Positions 52,830 through 61,920 are shown, counted from the first letter of the stretch. The stretch: DNA of 64,000 nt from Ensifer aridi (GCF_002078505.1 NZ_LUAV01000004.1:220966-284965), one strand, 5' to 3'. Numbers and translations are program-made. The notes: generated by a model not told the origin, from the sequence alone.

Positions 52830-53468
52830 ATGACCTACGCGGAAAACCTCTGGCTCTTCTTCACCCTTCTCTTCGGCATCATCATCGTTCCCGGCATGGA
52901 TATGGTCTTCGTCCTGGCCAATGCGTTGACCGGCGGACGCACCTCGGGCCTATCGGCGACGGCGGGGATCATGGCGGGCGGCGTGCTGCACACGCTCTAT
53001 GCTGCGCTCGGCGTCAGTGTCGTCCTGCATCTGGTGCCGCAGCTTTTCAATCTGCTGCTCGTTGCCGGGGCTGCTTATATTGCCTGGATCGGCTTCACCC
53101 TCATGCGCAGCTCGATCATCATCGGCGGCGTGGAGGGCGGAGCGCGGCTCACGCATTGGGCAAGCTTTCGCCAGGGGGCGCTGACGAGCCTGATGAATCC
53201 CAAGGCTTACCTCTTCATGCTTGCTGTCTATCCGCAGTTCCTGAAGCCCCAGTTCGGTCCGGTCTGGTCCCAGGCGGCCGTCATGGCGCTGATGATCGCG
53301 GTGACGCAGCTTGCCGTCTATGGCGGGCTCGCGCTTGCCGCGGGCCGCGGCCGCGATTTCATCGTCGGCACTCCGGCTGCCACGGTTGCGATCGGCCGCG
53401 CCGCCGGTTTCCTGCTCGTCGTCATCGCCGCCTTCACCGTATGGCAGGGTTGGGGCGGCGCTTCCTGA
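52830..53468 (+). CDS. LysE-family amino-acid exporter
   Basis: 212-residue inner-membrane protein with six hydrophobic segments (about residues 7-25, 40-60, 68-88, 115-135, 147-165 and 186-205). The family start FTLLFGIIIVPGMDMVFVLA has the conserved Pro-Gly pair, and the middle has FRQGALTSLMNPKAYLFMLAV with the Asn-Pro-Lys of LysE/RhtB exporters. Substrate is probably an amino acid or derivative, but unspecified. Divergent WYL-type regulator suggests induction by a metabolite. The stretch upstream holds the palindrome. Confidence 0.93.
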   Translation: MTYAENLWLFFTLLFGIIIVPGMDMVFVLANALTGGRTSGLSATAGIMAGGVLHTLYAALGVSVVLHLVPQLFNLLLVAGAAYIAWIGFTLMRSSIIIGGVEGGARLTHWASFRQGALTSLMNPKAYLFMLAVYPQFLKPQFGPVWSQAAVMALMIAVTQLAVYGGLALAAGRGRDFIVGTPAATVAIGRAAGFLLVVIAAFTVWQGWGGAS

Positions 53469-53683
53469 GCGCCGCGTTCCCGCAAGTATTAAACATGATT
53501 GTCCTTTTCATGTTTTTTGAAATCTTCGGATTGGCGCCGCGCCGTCAGGTATTGCGCGGCGAATTCCGCTGAAATGACAAGCACATCAACAAAATGTTAC
53601 TTCCGTCGAAAAGCCGAAATGCCATCATGCCGGCGCTTCAACAGGACGCCGCTCGAGCGGGTTCGACTGACCGGGAGATCATG

Positions 53684-54130
53684 ATGAGAGTGAGAGCTTT
53701 TATGCTTGCTGCAGCCTTGGCGGGTCTGGGCGTGACCGCAGTGACGGCAGCCGACGAGCCGCAGGCGGTACGTCAGCAATTAATGAAGAAGGTCGGTCAG
53801 GCCACAGGCGCTCTCAGCGGCATAGCGAAGGGCGAAAAGCCCTACGACGCCGAGATCGTCAAGGCATCGCTGGCGACGATCAGCGAAACGGTGAAGGTCT
53901 TCCCGAATCATTTCCCGGCGGGCTCGGAAACCGGCATGGAAACCGAGGCGAGTCCGAAGATCTGGGAAAACATGGAGGACTTCAAGGCGAAGGCCGCCAA
54001 GCTCGGCGGCGACGCGGAGAAGCTCCTCGCCGAACTTCCTGCCGACCAGGCCGGCGTCGGGGCCGCTTTAGGCGTTCTCGGCAAGGATTGCTCGAGCTGT
54101 CATGAGAGCTATCGCCTGAAGAAAGACTGA
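53684..54130 (+). CDS. Cytochrome c' / c-556-like protein
   Basis: 148-residue periplasmic cytochrome. The Sec signal peptide MRVRAFMLAAALAGLGVTAV is followed by cleavage near TAA. The mature part is a four-helix bundle. A single heme-binding motif, C-SSC-H, appears at the C-terminus (KDCSSCHESYRLKKD), as in class II cytochromes c' or c-556. The sixth ligand could be Met in KKVGQ-like helix 1 (QLMKKVGQ), which would make it low-spin c-556; c' would lack it. GGGAG is six bases before ATG 53684; an ATG three bases upstream has poor spacing. Probably an electron carrier or gas-binding protein; partner unknown. Confidence 0.92.
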   Translation: MRVRAFMLAAALAGLGVTAVTAADEPQAVRQQLMKKVGQATGALSGIAKGEKPYDAEIVKASLATISETVKVFPNHFPAGSETGMETEASPKIWENMEDFKAKAAKLGGDAEKLLAELPADQAGVGAALGVLGKDCSSCHESYRLKKD

Positions 54131-54236
54131 CGAGACCATCTCCCGCCAATCTTGACCAGCAGATCACGGTCTGGTCGAAGGTGTGCCGGCTTGGCTGGCG
54201 CATTCTTGTCTGACGCGAATGCCTGAAGAGGTGCCG

Positions 54237-55151
54237 ATGGGTCGGCGTAGAAGAAAGCTGCTCTTTGGTGTGCTCCTGCTCCCCGCGGTCGCCGCCGGCG
54301 CCCTTTGGTGGCTGACGAAGCCCAATCCGTGGGACGCCGCGCATTGGCAGGGACTTGGCGAACCGGACGTCGCCAATGGCGAACAGGTGTTCTGGGCCGG
54401 CGGCTGCGTCAGTTGTCATGCCGCTCCGAGAGCGCCGGAAGACCAGCGGCTGGTGCTTGCCGGCGGCCGAACGCTGAAGAGCCCCTTCGGCACCTTTTAT
54501 CCGCCGAATATCTCGCCGGACGAGACCGCCGGCATCGGAAACTGGACACTCGCGGAGTTCGGCAATGCGATGACGCGCGGCGTCGGCAAGGATGGCGAGC
54601 ATCTCTATCCGTCCTTCCCCTATGGCTCCTATTCGCGAATGACCGCGAAGGACGTAAATGATCTCTGGGGCTTCATGCAGACGTTGCCGAAGAGCGCCAA
54701 TGTGGCGCCCCCGCACGACCTACCGTTTCCCTACAATATCCGCTTGGCGCTCGGCGGCTGGAAACTCCTGTTCCTCACCGACGAGCCGCGTGCCGACGTG
54801 AATACCGCCGATGCGAAGCTCGCCCGCGGACAATACCTCGTCGAGGGGCCAGGGCATTGCGGCGAGTGCCACACGCCCCGCAATGCGCTCGGCGGGTTCG
54901 AGGAGGGGAGATGGCTCGCCGGCGCGCCGAATCCCGAGGGCGAGGGTCGCATCCCCGACATCACGCCGGGCTCGAAGAGTATCGGCAACTGGAGCGCATC
55001 CGATATCGTCTCCTATCTCGAGACCGGCTTCACGCCGGATTTCGACACGGTCGGCGGCTCGATGGTCGACGTACAGAAGAACATGGCGAAGCTTCCACCT
55101 GCCGACCGCGAGGCGATCGCCGCCTATCTGAAGGCCCTGCCGGCGTCTTGA
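54237..55151 (+). CDS. Membrane-anchored diheme c-type cytochrome
   Basis: 304-residue protein. One N-terminal membrane anchor (residues 8-26) is followed by two cytochrome c domains, with heme motifs GCVSCHAAP (about residue 59) and CGECHTPRN (about 206). Axial methionines are possible in the loop after each (for example SRMTAKDV and GGSMVDVQ). It resembles the diheme cytochrome subunits of periplasmic dehydrogenases (alcohol, sorbose, gluconate) or SoxX-like electron donors. No flavoprotein or PQQ dehydrogenase subunit is directly adjacent; gcd lies 1.3 kb beyond but is oriented oppositely and usually feeds ubiquinone. GAGG is five bases before ATG 54237. Confidence 0.93.
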   Translation: MGRRRRKLLFGVLLLPAVAAGALWWLTKPNPWDAAHWQGLGEPDVANGEQVFWAGGCVSCHAAPRAPEDQRLVLAGGRTLKSPFGTFYPPNISPDETAGIGNWTLAEFGNAMTRGVGKDGEHLYPSFPYGSYSRMTAKDVNDLWGFMQTLPKSANVAPPHDLPFPYNIRLALGGWKLLFLTDEPRADVNTADAKLARGQYLVEGPGHCGECHTPRNALGGFEEGRWLAGAPNPEGEGRIPDITPGSKSIGNWSASDIVSYLETGFTPDFDTVGGSMVDVQKNMAKLPPADREAIAAYLKALPAS

Positions 55152-55209
55152 TGCATGTCGCTCCTGCGTTTTACGGCGCTGCAGTGCGCAGCGGTCTTCG
55201 GACATGCAT
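55151..55209. repeat. Intergenic inverted repeat between convergent genes
   Basis: ATGCATGTC (55151-55159) and GACATGCAT (55201-55209) are perfect inverted copies. Inside lies TACGGCGCTGCAGTGCGC, related to family A. It could serve as a bidirectional terminator. Confidence 0.45.
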
Positions 55210-55220
55210 GAAACGACGAG

Positions 55221-55721
55221 CTAGAGCTTCTGCAGGTAGCGCATGCCGGTGACCGGGCGCGGAACGAAGCGCTCGGACTCGTAGAAGCGATGCGCCTGGA
55301 AGTTGCCGGTGGCGGCGCTGACGGAGAGGTATTCGCAACCGGCCATCTTCGCCTGTTCGCGGGCCTTGGCGACGAGATGGCGGCCGATGCCGGTGCCGCG
55401 GTGACCGGGGCGAACGTAGAGATGATGCAACTCCATCCCGCGCGCCCCTTCGACAGCCCGGTATTGCGGCACGAGGATCGCGTAGCCGATCAACGCACCG
55501 CCGGCTTCGGCGACGAGCGAGGTGATCCAGGGCGTGCGTCCGAAGAGGTCCCGCTCGAGTTGTTCGGGCGTGATCGGCGCGGCATCGCCGTGATGGGCGG
55601 CGAGTTCGGCGATCATCTCACGCAGCCCTGGGAGGTCACGCGGCTTCGCGCAACGGATCGTCACGATCGGTGCACGCATCGACGGAACGGCATGGAGATT
55701 GGGGGTTACGGTCTGCAGCAT
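55221..55721 (-). CDS. GNAT-family N-acetyltransferase
   Basis: 166-residue acetyltransferase. The motif A acetyl-CoA site is HLYVRPGHRGTGIGRHLVAK (R-G-x-G-I-G) at about 100-119. Motif B has YLSVSAATGNFQAHRFYESE. The N-terminal beta-hairpin region is VTIRCAKPRDLPGLREMIAE. Substrate unknown; a polyamine or small-amine acetyltransferase resemblance is weak. GAGGAG is six bases before ATG 55721. Convergent with the diheme cytochrome gene. Confidence 0.9.
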   Translation of the reverse strand: MLQTVTPNLHAVPSMRAPIVTIRCAKPRDLPGLREMIAELAAHHGDAAPITPEQLERDLFGRTPWITSLVAEAGGALIGYAILVPQYRAVEGARGMELHHLYVRPGHRGTGIGRHLVAKAREQAKMAGCEYLSVSAATGNFQAHRFYESERFVPRPVTGMRYLQKL

Positions 55722-55919
55722 TCTCGGCTCCTCATGGTCCCGCCGCCATCAGGTGCCGTGAAAAACAAAAGCCGCCTGATGGCGGCCTTGTTGAATATGA
55801 TCAGCAGGCCGCTCCTATCGGAACAGCCAAAAATATACGCAGGAAATGGGTGCGTTCTTGATCATGCGCGTAGATTGTCCATTTCCCGGAATTTGTCAAC
55901 GAGGATTCTTCGGGGCCTA

Positions 55920-55988
55920 CTGCATGATGCAGCGACTCAAAGTGCTACAGCGACCTTTGCGCGTCCGATTGGACGCGCGGCGCTGTAG
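55920..55988. repeat. Palindromic mosaic repeat, family A (copy 4)
   Basis: CTGCATGATGCAG, then CAAAGTGCTACAGCG ... GCGCGTCC / GGACGCGC ... CGCTGTAG. It lies in the opposite orientation to the copy at 11354, with a shortened second hairpin. Confidence 0.75.
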
Positions 55989-55999
55989 CGGGACGCGGA

Positions 56000-56413
56000 T
56001 CAATGCTCGCTCTCGCACAGCGAATGATCTGCGAGCGCGCGAATGACATAGCAGTCGCCGATCGTGTGATTGCCATGGCAGGCGACGATGCGCTCGAGTT
56101 CCTGCTCGAGCTTCTTCAGTCGGGCGATCTTCTCGCGCACGGAGGCGAGGTGCTCCGTCGCGATTCGATCCGCCTCGCCGCAGGGGCGTTCGGGATGTTC
56201 GCTGAGCGCCAGCAGGTCGCGGATCGCGTCGATCGAAAGGCCGAGATCGCGCGCGTGGCGGATGAAGGCAAGGCGCTCGAGCTCACGCTTCTCATAACGC
56301 CGCTGGTTGCCTTCGGACCGTTCCGGCGCAGCAAGCAGCCCCATCTGCTCATAGTAGCGAATGGTCGGAATTTTGACGCCGGTACGCCGGGCCAGGTCGC
56401 CAATCGTGTACAT
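56000..56413 (-). CDS. MerR-family metal-type regulator
   Basis: 137-residue regulator. The winged helix N-terminus (MYTIGDLARRTGVKIPTIRY and YEQMGLLAAPERSEGNQRRY) and dimerisation helix are typical. The C-terminal cysteines and histidines (Cys in RPCGEADRI, CHGNHTIGDC, DHSLCESEH) suggest binding of a metal ion such as zinc, lead or copper. CueR-like C-x7-C is not exactly matched, so the metal is uncertain. A palindrome overlaps its start, implying autoregulation. It lies downstream of gcd on the same strand. No efflux or resistance gene is adjacent, which is unusual for the family. Confidence 0.9.
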   Translation of the reverse strand: MYTIGDLARRTGVKIPTIRYYEQMGLLAAPERSEGNQRRYEKRELERLAFIRHARDLGLSIDAIRDLLALSEHPERPCGEADRIATEHLASVREKIARLKKLEQELERIVACHGNHTIGDCYVIRALADHSLCESEH

Positions 56414-56416
56414 GCG

Positions 56417-56443
56417 AGCTCCATAGCTATAGCTTCTGGAGCT
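56417..56443. promoter_or_regulatory. Candidate MerR-type operator
   Basis: AGCTCCA (56417-56423) and TGGAGCT (56437-56443) flank a 13-base centre containing GCTATAGC, just upstream of the merR-like ATG. Such dyads overlap promoters with a long spacer in MerR regulons. Confidence 0.55.
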
Positions 56444-56497
56444 TTATATAGGCTTGTCGCCCTCGTCATCAACCATTCGAAAGACCTCGCGACGCTT

Positions 56498-58834
56498 CTA
56501 CGGCAAGGTATACGCAATGACGTAGTCGCCCGGCTTGGTGCCGACCGAGCCGTGCCCGCCGGCAACCATCAGCACATATTGCTTCTGGCCGACCATGTAG
56601 GTCATCGGCGTCGCCTGGCCGCCGGCGGGAAGCCGCGCCTCCCAGAGCTGGTCGCCGGTGGTGAGATCGTAGGCTCTCAGGAAATTATCGACCGCTGCTC
56701 CCAAGAAGGCGACGCCGCCCTTGGTGATCATCGGTCCTCCGATTCCGGGAACGCCCAGCTTGAAGGGAAGGGGCAGCGGCGTCATGTCGTAGACCGTGCC
56801 GTTCTTGCGTTTGTAGGCGATCTTGCCGGTCCTGAGATCGGCGCCGGCGACAAAACCCCAGGGCGGCGCCTGGCAGGGGATCTGCAAGGGGCCGAGGAAC
56901 GGGCCCATATAGACGCCGTAGGGCGCGCCTTCGTTGCGGTTGAGCCCCTGTTCACTGCCTTTTTCACCTTCGCCCTTCGGCGGAATCTCGTCGCGCGGCA
57001 CGAGCCGTGACGTGAATGCGAGATAAGTCGGCATCCCGAACATCACCTGGCGTTCCGGATCGACGGCCACCGAACCCCAGTTGAAGACACCGAAATTGCC
57101 CGGATAGACGATCGTGCCTTCGAGCGAGGGCGGCGTGTAGCGGCCTGCATAGTTCAACGAACGGAACTCGATGCGGCAGGCAAGCTGGTCGAACATGGTG
57201 ATGCCCCACATGTCGCGCTCCGTGAGGGGCGGCGGCATGAAGGTGAGGCCGGAGACCGGCTGCGTCGGTGCCGTGAAATCCTCGGAAATCGCGCCGCCCG
57301 GAGCCGGCACCTCCTCGACCGGAATGATCGGTTCTCCGGTCCGCCGATCGAGCACATAGATGTCGCCCTGCTTGGTCGGCCCGACGAGTGCAGGCGCCAC
57401 GGTCCCGTCTTGCTTGGTGATGTCGATGAGGGCCGGTTGCGCCGGTACGTCCATGTCCCAGAGATCGTGGTGCACGGTCTGCCGGACCCAGCGCACCGCG
57501 CCGGTATTGATGTCGAGAGCGACAATCGAGGAGGAATATTTCTCCACATGCTCGCTGCGCCCCATGCCGAGCTGGTCGGGTACCTGATTGCCGAGCGGGA
57601 CGTAGATCAGCCCGAGGCCCTCATCGACCGAGGAGACCGACCAACTATTCGGCGAATTCGTCGTATAGAACTGGCCGGGCGGCAGCGGTGCCGTCTGCTC
57701 GGGATTGCCGCTGTCCCAGTTCCAGATGAGCGCACCGGTATCGATGTCGAAGGCGCGGATGACGCCGGATTGTTCCTGTGTCGAGTAGTTGTCGTTGATG
57801 GCGCCGCCGATGATGATCTTGCCGGCAACCGCGACCGGCGGCGAGGTGGAGTAGTAGTAGCCGGCCGGATTATACCGCATGCCCTGTTCGAGGTGCAGGA
57901 CGCCGTTATCGGCAAAGCTCGTGCAGACCTGACCGCTCGTTGCATCGAGCGCGATCAGCCGCGCATCCGATGTCGGCAGATAGACGCGCTCGGCGCAAGG
58001 GCTGCCGGGGGCGGCGGCCGGATCGGCCCAATAGGTGACGCCGCGGCAGGTTTGGTGCTGACGGTCCGGGTTCATGCCGGAATTGGAATCATACTTCCAC
58101 TTCTCCTTGCCGGTCGCGGCATCGAGCGCGATCGCCCAGTTGTGCGGCGTGCAGAGATAGAGCGTGTCCTTCACCTTCAGCGGCGTCACCTGATAGGTGG
58201 TTTCGCTGACGTCTTCCGGCAGCTTCACGTCGCCGGTCTGGTACTGCCACGCAACCCGGAGGTTCGCGACGTTTTGCCGGTCAATCTGGTCGAGCGGCGA
58301 ATAGCGCTGGCCGAAGAGAGTGCGGCCGTAATGATGCCATTCGCCGGGCGGTATGTTGCCGCCGAGATTGGGATTGGCGGCAACGACGTCGCCTGGCAGA
58401 TCGCCACGGATGTTGTGCGGATCCTGCGTCATCGAGTAGAGCGCGACACCGATCGCAACCACGCTGGCCAGCATCAGCGGCCAGGCGTTGGCGCTGTAGC
58501 GCTCGCCCGTAGGGCTGACGAAGCCGAGCGGCCGCCGGATCCAGGGCGTGAGCAGCCAGAGCCCGAGGACGATGATCACTCCTCCTCGGGGTCCGAGCTG
58601 CCACCAGTCGAACCCCACCTCCCAGATGGCCCAGGCGAGCGAACCGAGGACGATCACCGAATAGACCCAGAGCGCCGCAGCGTTCTTGCGGAAAAGCAGG
58701 AGCCCCGTGACAAGGAACCCCAGGCCGGCGACGATGTAATAGGGGCTGCCGCCGAGCAGCACGAGCCTCGTTCCGCCGCCGACGAGCCCGAGGCCGATCA
58801 GAGCGAAGAGGATGGCCGTCGCAAGGATGGGCAT
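56498..58834 (-). CDS. gcd: PQQ-dependent membrane glucose dehydrogenase
   Basis: 778-residue enzyme oxidising glucose to gluconolactone at the periplasmic face and passing electrons to ubiquinone. Five hydrophobic segments at the N-terminus (about residues 4-24, 31-48, 55-72, 83-100 and 118-138) anchor it. The eight-bladed PQQ beta propeller follows, with W-motifs such as WHHYGRTLFGQRYSPL and WDMDVPAQPALIDI and late GGPMITKGGVAFLGAAVDNF. Length matches Gcd. GGGGAG precedes ATG 58834. pqq biosynthesis genes are not in the window. Downstream merR-like gene is 84 bases away. Confidence 0.97.
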   Translation of the reverse strand: MPILATAILFALIGLGLVGGGTRLVLLGGSPYYIVAGLGFLVTGLLLFRKNAAALWVYSVIVLGSLAWAIWEVGFDWWQLGPRGGVIIVLGLWLLTPWIRRPLGFVSPTGERYSANAWPLMLASVVAIGVALYSMTQDPHNIRGDLPGDVVAANPNLGGNIPPGEWHHYGRTLFGQRYSPLDQIDRQNVANLRVAWQYQTGDVKLPEDVSETTYQVTPLKVKDTLYLCTPHNWAIALDAATGKEKWKYDSNSGMNPDRQHQTCRGVTYWADPAAAPGSPCAERVYLPTSDARLIALDATSGQVCTSFADNGVLHLEQGMRYNPAGYYYSTSPPVAVAGKIIIGGAINDNYSTQEQSGVIRAFDIDTGALIWNWDSGNPEQTAPLPPGQFYTTNSPNSWSVSSVDEGLGLIYVPLGNQVPDQLGMGRSEHVEKYSSSIVALDINTGAVRWVRQTVHHDLWDMDVPAQPALIDITKQDGTVAPALVGPTKQGDIYVLDRRTGEPIIPVEEVPAPGGAISEDFTAPTQPVSGLTFMPPPLTERDMWGITMFDQLACRIEFRSLNYAGRYTPPSLEGTIVYPGNFGVFNWGSVAVDPERQVMFGMPTYLAFTSRLVPRDEIPPKGEGEKGSEQGLNRNEGAPYGVYMGPFLGPLQIPCQAPPWGFVAGADLRTGKIAYKRKNGTVYDMTPLPLPFKLGVPGIGGPMITKGGVAFLGAAVDNFLRAYDLTTGDQLWEARLPAGGQATPMTYMVGQKQYVLMVAGGHGSVGTKPGDYVIAYTLP

Positions 58835-59123
58835 GAATTCGAACTCCCCGAGGTTGCGGGACGCTGCGGCGCCGTCGAAGCATGCGCGTAGGTGTGAACG
58901 GATCCGGAAAGCTACCCGGCTGGCGCCGGAGCGCTGAAGCTTGTCTCCGCGGGCTCCCTACGTTCGCTCGCAGGTCCCCCCGCACTTTGCATACGCAGAG
59001 GCTGCTCTAACAATGTGAACGCTGCATCGTTCCCTGAAGCGTCCGCATTGATTGCAGAGGTAACGCGGACACACGCGCCCTTCAATAGCGCGTCGTGCAA
59101 GTGGAAAAGGCGGTCGGCTGCGA

Positions 59124-60629
59124 TCACGTGCCGCAGAAGGTCTGCAGCACCTCTTCGCCGGGCTTCGGCGGCTCCGCATAGCTGGCGCTTTGCGGCTGAG
59201 CGTCATAGGGCTTGGCGGTTACGTCGAGCAGTGCCTCGAAGAGCGAGAAATCCGCGCCATCGATCGCTGCCTCGATCGCCTGCTCCACGCGGTGGTTTCG
59301 AGGGATGAAGGCCGGATTGACAGCGCGCATGGTTTGGGCTCGCTCGGCCGGTTGCTGCGATTCCCGCTCCAGCCGACGGCGCCAGTCCGTAAGCCACGGC
59401 GCCAGAGCCTCCGGATTGCCGAAGAGGCTCAAGAGCTGCGCATCGGCCTTCGCGTCTTCCGCGGATGCCGCAAGCCGCCGGAAGGTGAGGGTGAAGTCCG
59501 CGTTGCCCTTGTGCATCAAGGTGAGCAGCGACTGCACGAGTTCGAGGTCCCCGTCTTCCGCCATCGACAGGCCGATCTTGCGGCGCATGCCATCGAGCCA
59601 ATGGTTTTGGAAGATCGAGCCGTATTCCGTGAGCACGTCGTTGGCGAGGTTCACCGCCCGGTCGGCCACGGGATCGAAGAGCGGCACGAGCGTTTCGGCG
59701 AGACGGGCGAGGTTCCACTGGCCGATCGCCGGCTGGTTCGCATAGGCGTAGCGGCCGAACTGGTCGATCGAGCTGAAGACTTTTTTCGGGTCGTAGGTGT
59801 CCATGAAGGCGCAGGGACCGAAATCGATGGTTTCTCCGGAGATCGTCATGTTGTCGGTGTTCATCACCCCATGGATGAACCCGATATGCAACCACCTTGC
59901 AACCAAGGCCGCCTGGCGCGCCGCGACCGCCTTGAACAGGGAAGGATAGGGCTTCTCGTCGTCCTTTAGCTCGGGATAGTGGCGGTCGATCACGTAGTCG
60001 GCAAGCGTCTTGACCGATTCCATGTCGCCGCGCGCGGCGAAGAACTGGAACGTGCCGACGCGAATGTGGCTCGCCGCGACCCGGGTGAAAACGGCGCCCG
60101 GAAGAATCTGCTCGCGATAAACGGGCTGCCCGGTGACGGTTGCGGCGAGCGCACGAGTCGTCGGCACACCGAGCGCATGCATCGCCTCGCTGACGATATA
60201 TTCGCGCAGCACCGGACCAAGGGCTGCCCGTCCGTCGCCGCGGCGAGAATAGGGCGTCTGGCCCGACCCCTTGAGCTGAATGTCGCGGCGTCGACCGTTC
60301 CTGTCGATCACTTCCCCGAGCAGGATCGCGCGACCGTCGCCGAGCTGCGGGACGAACGTGCCGAACTGATGGCCGGCATAGGCCATTGCGAGGGGCTCCG
60401 CACCCTCCGGAACCTTGCTGCCCGAGAAGATCGCGGCCCCGTCGCGTTCGAGCGCTGCGATATCGAGCTGAAGCTCTTCTGCAAGCGTTCGATTGAGCTT
60501 GATCAGCCAGGGTTCCGCCACCGGCGTCGGCTCGACGCGGGCATAGAAGTTGGCAGGCAGCCGGGCATAGCTGTTGTCGAAGCGGAACGGCGACGTACCG
60601 GAGGCCTGTTGCGAGGATATCTGGTTCAT
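59124..60629 (-). CDS. selO: Protein adenylyltransferase SelO (YdiU)
   Basis: 501-residue pseudokinase-fold enzyme that transfers AMP to Ser/Thr/Tyr of protein substrates (AMPylation), linked to redox stress. Characteristic segments: GSGQTPYSRRGDGRAALGPV (the nucleotide-binding loop region), LREYIVSEAMHALGVPTTRA, GVMNTDNMTISGETIDFGPC with the metal-binding Asn and DFG-like Asp, and NPAFIPRNHRVEQAI. The C-terminus ends TFCGT, so a cysteine stands where eukaryotic SelO has selenocysteine. GGAG precedes the ATG by eight bases. Single gene. Confidence 0.96.
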   Translation of the reverse strand: MNQISSQQASGTSPFRFDNSYARLPANFYARVEPTPVAEPWLIKLNRTLAEELQLDIAALERDGAAIFSGSKVPEGAEPLAMAYAGHQFGTFVPQLGDGRAILLGEVIDRNGRRRDIQLKGSGQTPYSRRGDGRAALGPVLREYIVSEAMHALGVPTTRALAATVTGQPVYREQILPGAVFTRVAASHIRVGTFQFFAARGDMESVKTLADYVIDRHYPELKDDEKPYPSLFKAVAARQAALVARWLHIGFIHGVMNTDNMTISGETIDFGPCAFMDTYDPKKVFSSIDQFGRYAYANQPAIGQWNLARLAETLVPLFDPVADRAVNLANDVLTEYGSIFQNHWLDGMRRKIGLSMAEDGDLELVQSLLTLMHKGNADFTLTFRRLAASAEDAKADAQLLSLFGNPEALAPWLTDWRRRLERESQQPAERAQTMRAVNPAFIPRNHRVEQAIEAAIDGADFSLFEALLDVTAKPYDAQPQSASYAEPPKPGEEVLQTFCGT

Positions 60630-60721
60630 GACACTCCAGCGGCGGTGCTGAGGGATTTCCGGCCGCCCTTTCCCGACGAGTCTACACGAGCCGTTCGCTT
60701 TTCGCGAGGTCGGGGGTTTGC

Positions 60722-60746
60722 CCCTCCCGCCGCCTTGGCGGGAGGG
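60722..60746. other. Perfect GC-rich hairpin between selO and the methyltransferase gene
   Basis: CCCTCCCGCC (60722-60731) and GGCGGGAGGG (60737-60746) form a 10-bp stem around GCCTT, 15 bases from the stop codon of the methyltransferase-like gene. No T-run follows on either strand. Confidence 0.6.
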
Positions 60747-60761
60747 CAGGAGTGTGCGTTG

Positions 60762-61730
60762 TCATGCGCTGAGCGCGGAAAGCGGCAGGCAGGCCTCGCA
60801 TATCGCCGCGATATGGCGATGATCGGTGCCACAGCAGCCGCCGAGAATCCGCAGGTGCGGCATGCGGCCGGTCAATGTGCGATAGCGCCGCGCGAGATCG
60901 CTGATGTCGCCAATGTCCAGTGTCTCGCTTTCATCGAGTTCGGCATGGCTTTTCGTCGAGGCGTTGGCGCGGATGCCGCCGATCCGCCGCACCCAGGCCT
61001 GACGCTGGTCGAGGCTCTGCTCGAAGTGGCTCGGATGCGCGCAATTGATCATGTAATAGTGCGGATAGCCGCCGGTCTCGGCGTCCACTGTTTCCACGGC
61101 CTCCTGGAGGGAGCGGCCCGTCACCAGCCGCCCGTCGGTCTCGACGGTGAACGAGATGGCGCAAGGCATGCCGTGCTTCCTCGCCGCTCTTGCCACGCCG
61201 ATCGCCTCGTCAACGTTCGTCATAGTGACCGCCGTCACCATGTCGGCTTCGCTGTCGGCAAAGGAGGCAACCTGGGCAGCGTGGTAGTCCTCCGCTTCTT
61301 TCGCATTCATCAGGCCGGCCTTGTAGCCGTCGCCGCGCGGACCGATAACGCCGTTGAACACGAGTGGCACCTGAGGCCGCTCGTACTGCGCGCGCAGTTC
61401 CGTCAGCAAATAGACCGCGTCGCGATTGACCTGATCCAGGGCTTGAGCATCGTAACCGAGTTTCGCCCCCCAATCGGCGTTGGCGCGCCATGTGGCCGTG
61501 TCAAGAACGAATCCGGTATCATGGCATCGGGCGATTTCCAGATAGCGCGTGTAATAGCGCAGAAGCTGCCGGCGGCCTTCAGGCGAGGACAGCAGAACGA
61601 AAGACGCGAAATGCGGCAGATCGGCTCTCTCGTGAAAGATCAGCGCCGTCTCCATGCCGCCGTCGCTGAGAAAAATGCCTCCTCGCAGAAGCGGCAGGTC
61701 GTGTCGGTACTTGGCGAGTTCGTGTTCCAT
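60762..61730 (-). CDS. Homocysteine S-methyltransferase-family protein
   Basis: 322-residue zinc-dependent methyltransferase domain protein. LSDGGMETALIFHERADLPH at the start is characteristic, with the TATWRAN active-site loop next. Zinc ligands are Cys in MINCAHPSHF and the Cys pair in ILGGCCGTDHRHI near the C-terminus. Likely reaction: methyl transfer from S-methylmethionine or betaine-type donors to homocysteine, making methionine. It differs from BHMT in details, so the donor is uncertain. AGGAGGG precedes the ATG. Single gene. Confidence 0.93.
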   Translation of the reverse strand: MEHELAKYRHDLPLLRGGIFLSDGGMETALIFHERADLPHFASFVLLSSPEGRRQLLRYYTRYLEIARCHDTGFVLDTATWRANADWGAKLGYDAQALDQVNRDAVYLLTELRAQYERPQVPLVFNGVIGPRGDGYKAGLMNAKEAEDYHAAQVASFADSEADMVTAVTMTNVDEAIGVARAARKHGMPCAISFTVETDGRLVTGRSLQEAVETVDAETGGYPHYYMINCAHPSHFEQSLDQRQAWVRRIGGIRANASTKSHAELDESETLDIGDISDLARRYRTLTGRMPHLRILGGCCGTDHRHIAAICEACLPLSALSA

Positions 61731-61920
61731 CGTTCCCTCCTGTTCTTAGCGGACGCTCCGGTGCGAAGTCGGAAGAATTTCTGCCGTTTTATCGTCTGCT
61801 AAACTAGCCGGCTTGCGGTACACTATGGCCCAATAATCCGCATACCGATGTTACATTAGGAACTTGGCATAAGATCCCGGCGACAGGCGAATGGCTCGCC
61901 GCCGACTTCCGAAGCGAAAA

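Noticed and set aside
53494..53571. 25-codon ORF before the cytochrome c' gene
   Set aside because: No Shine-Dalgarno and no similarity; likely chance.
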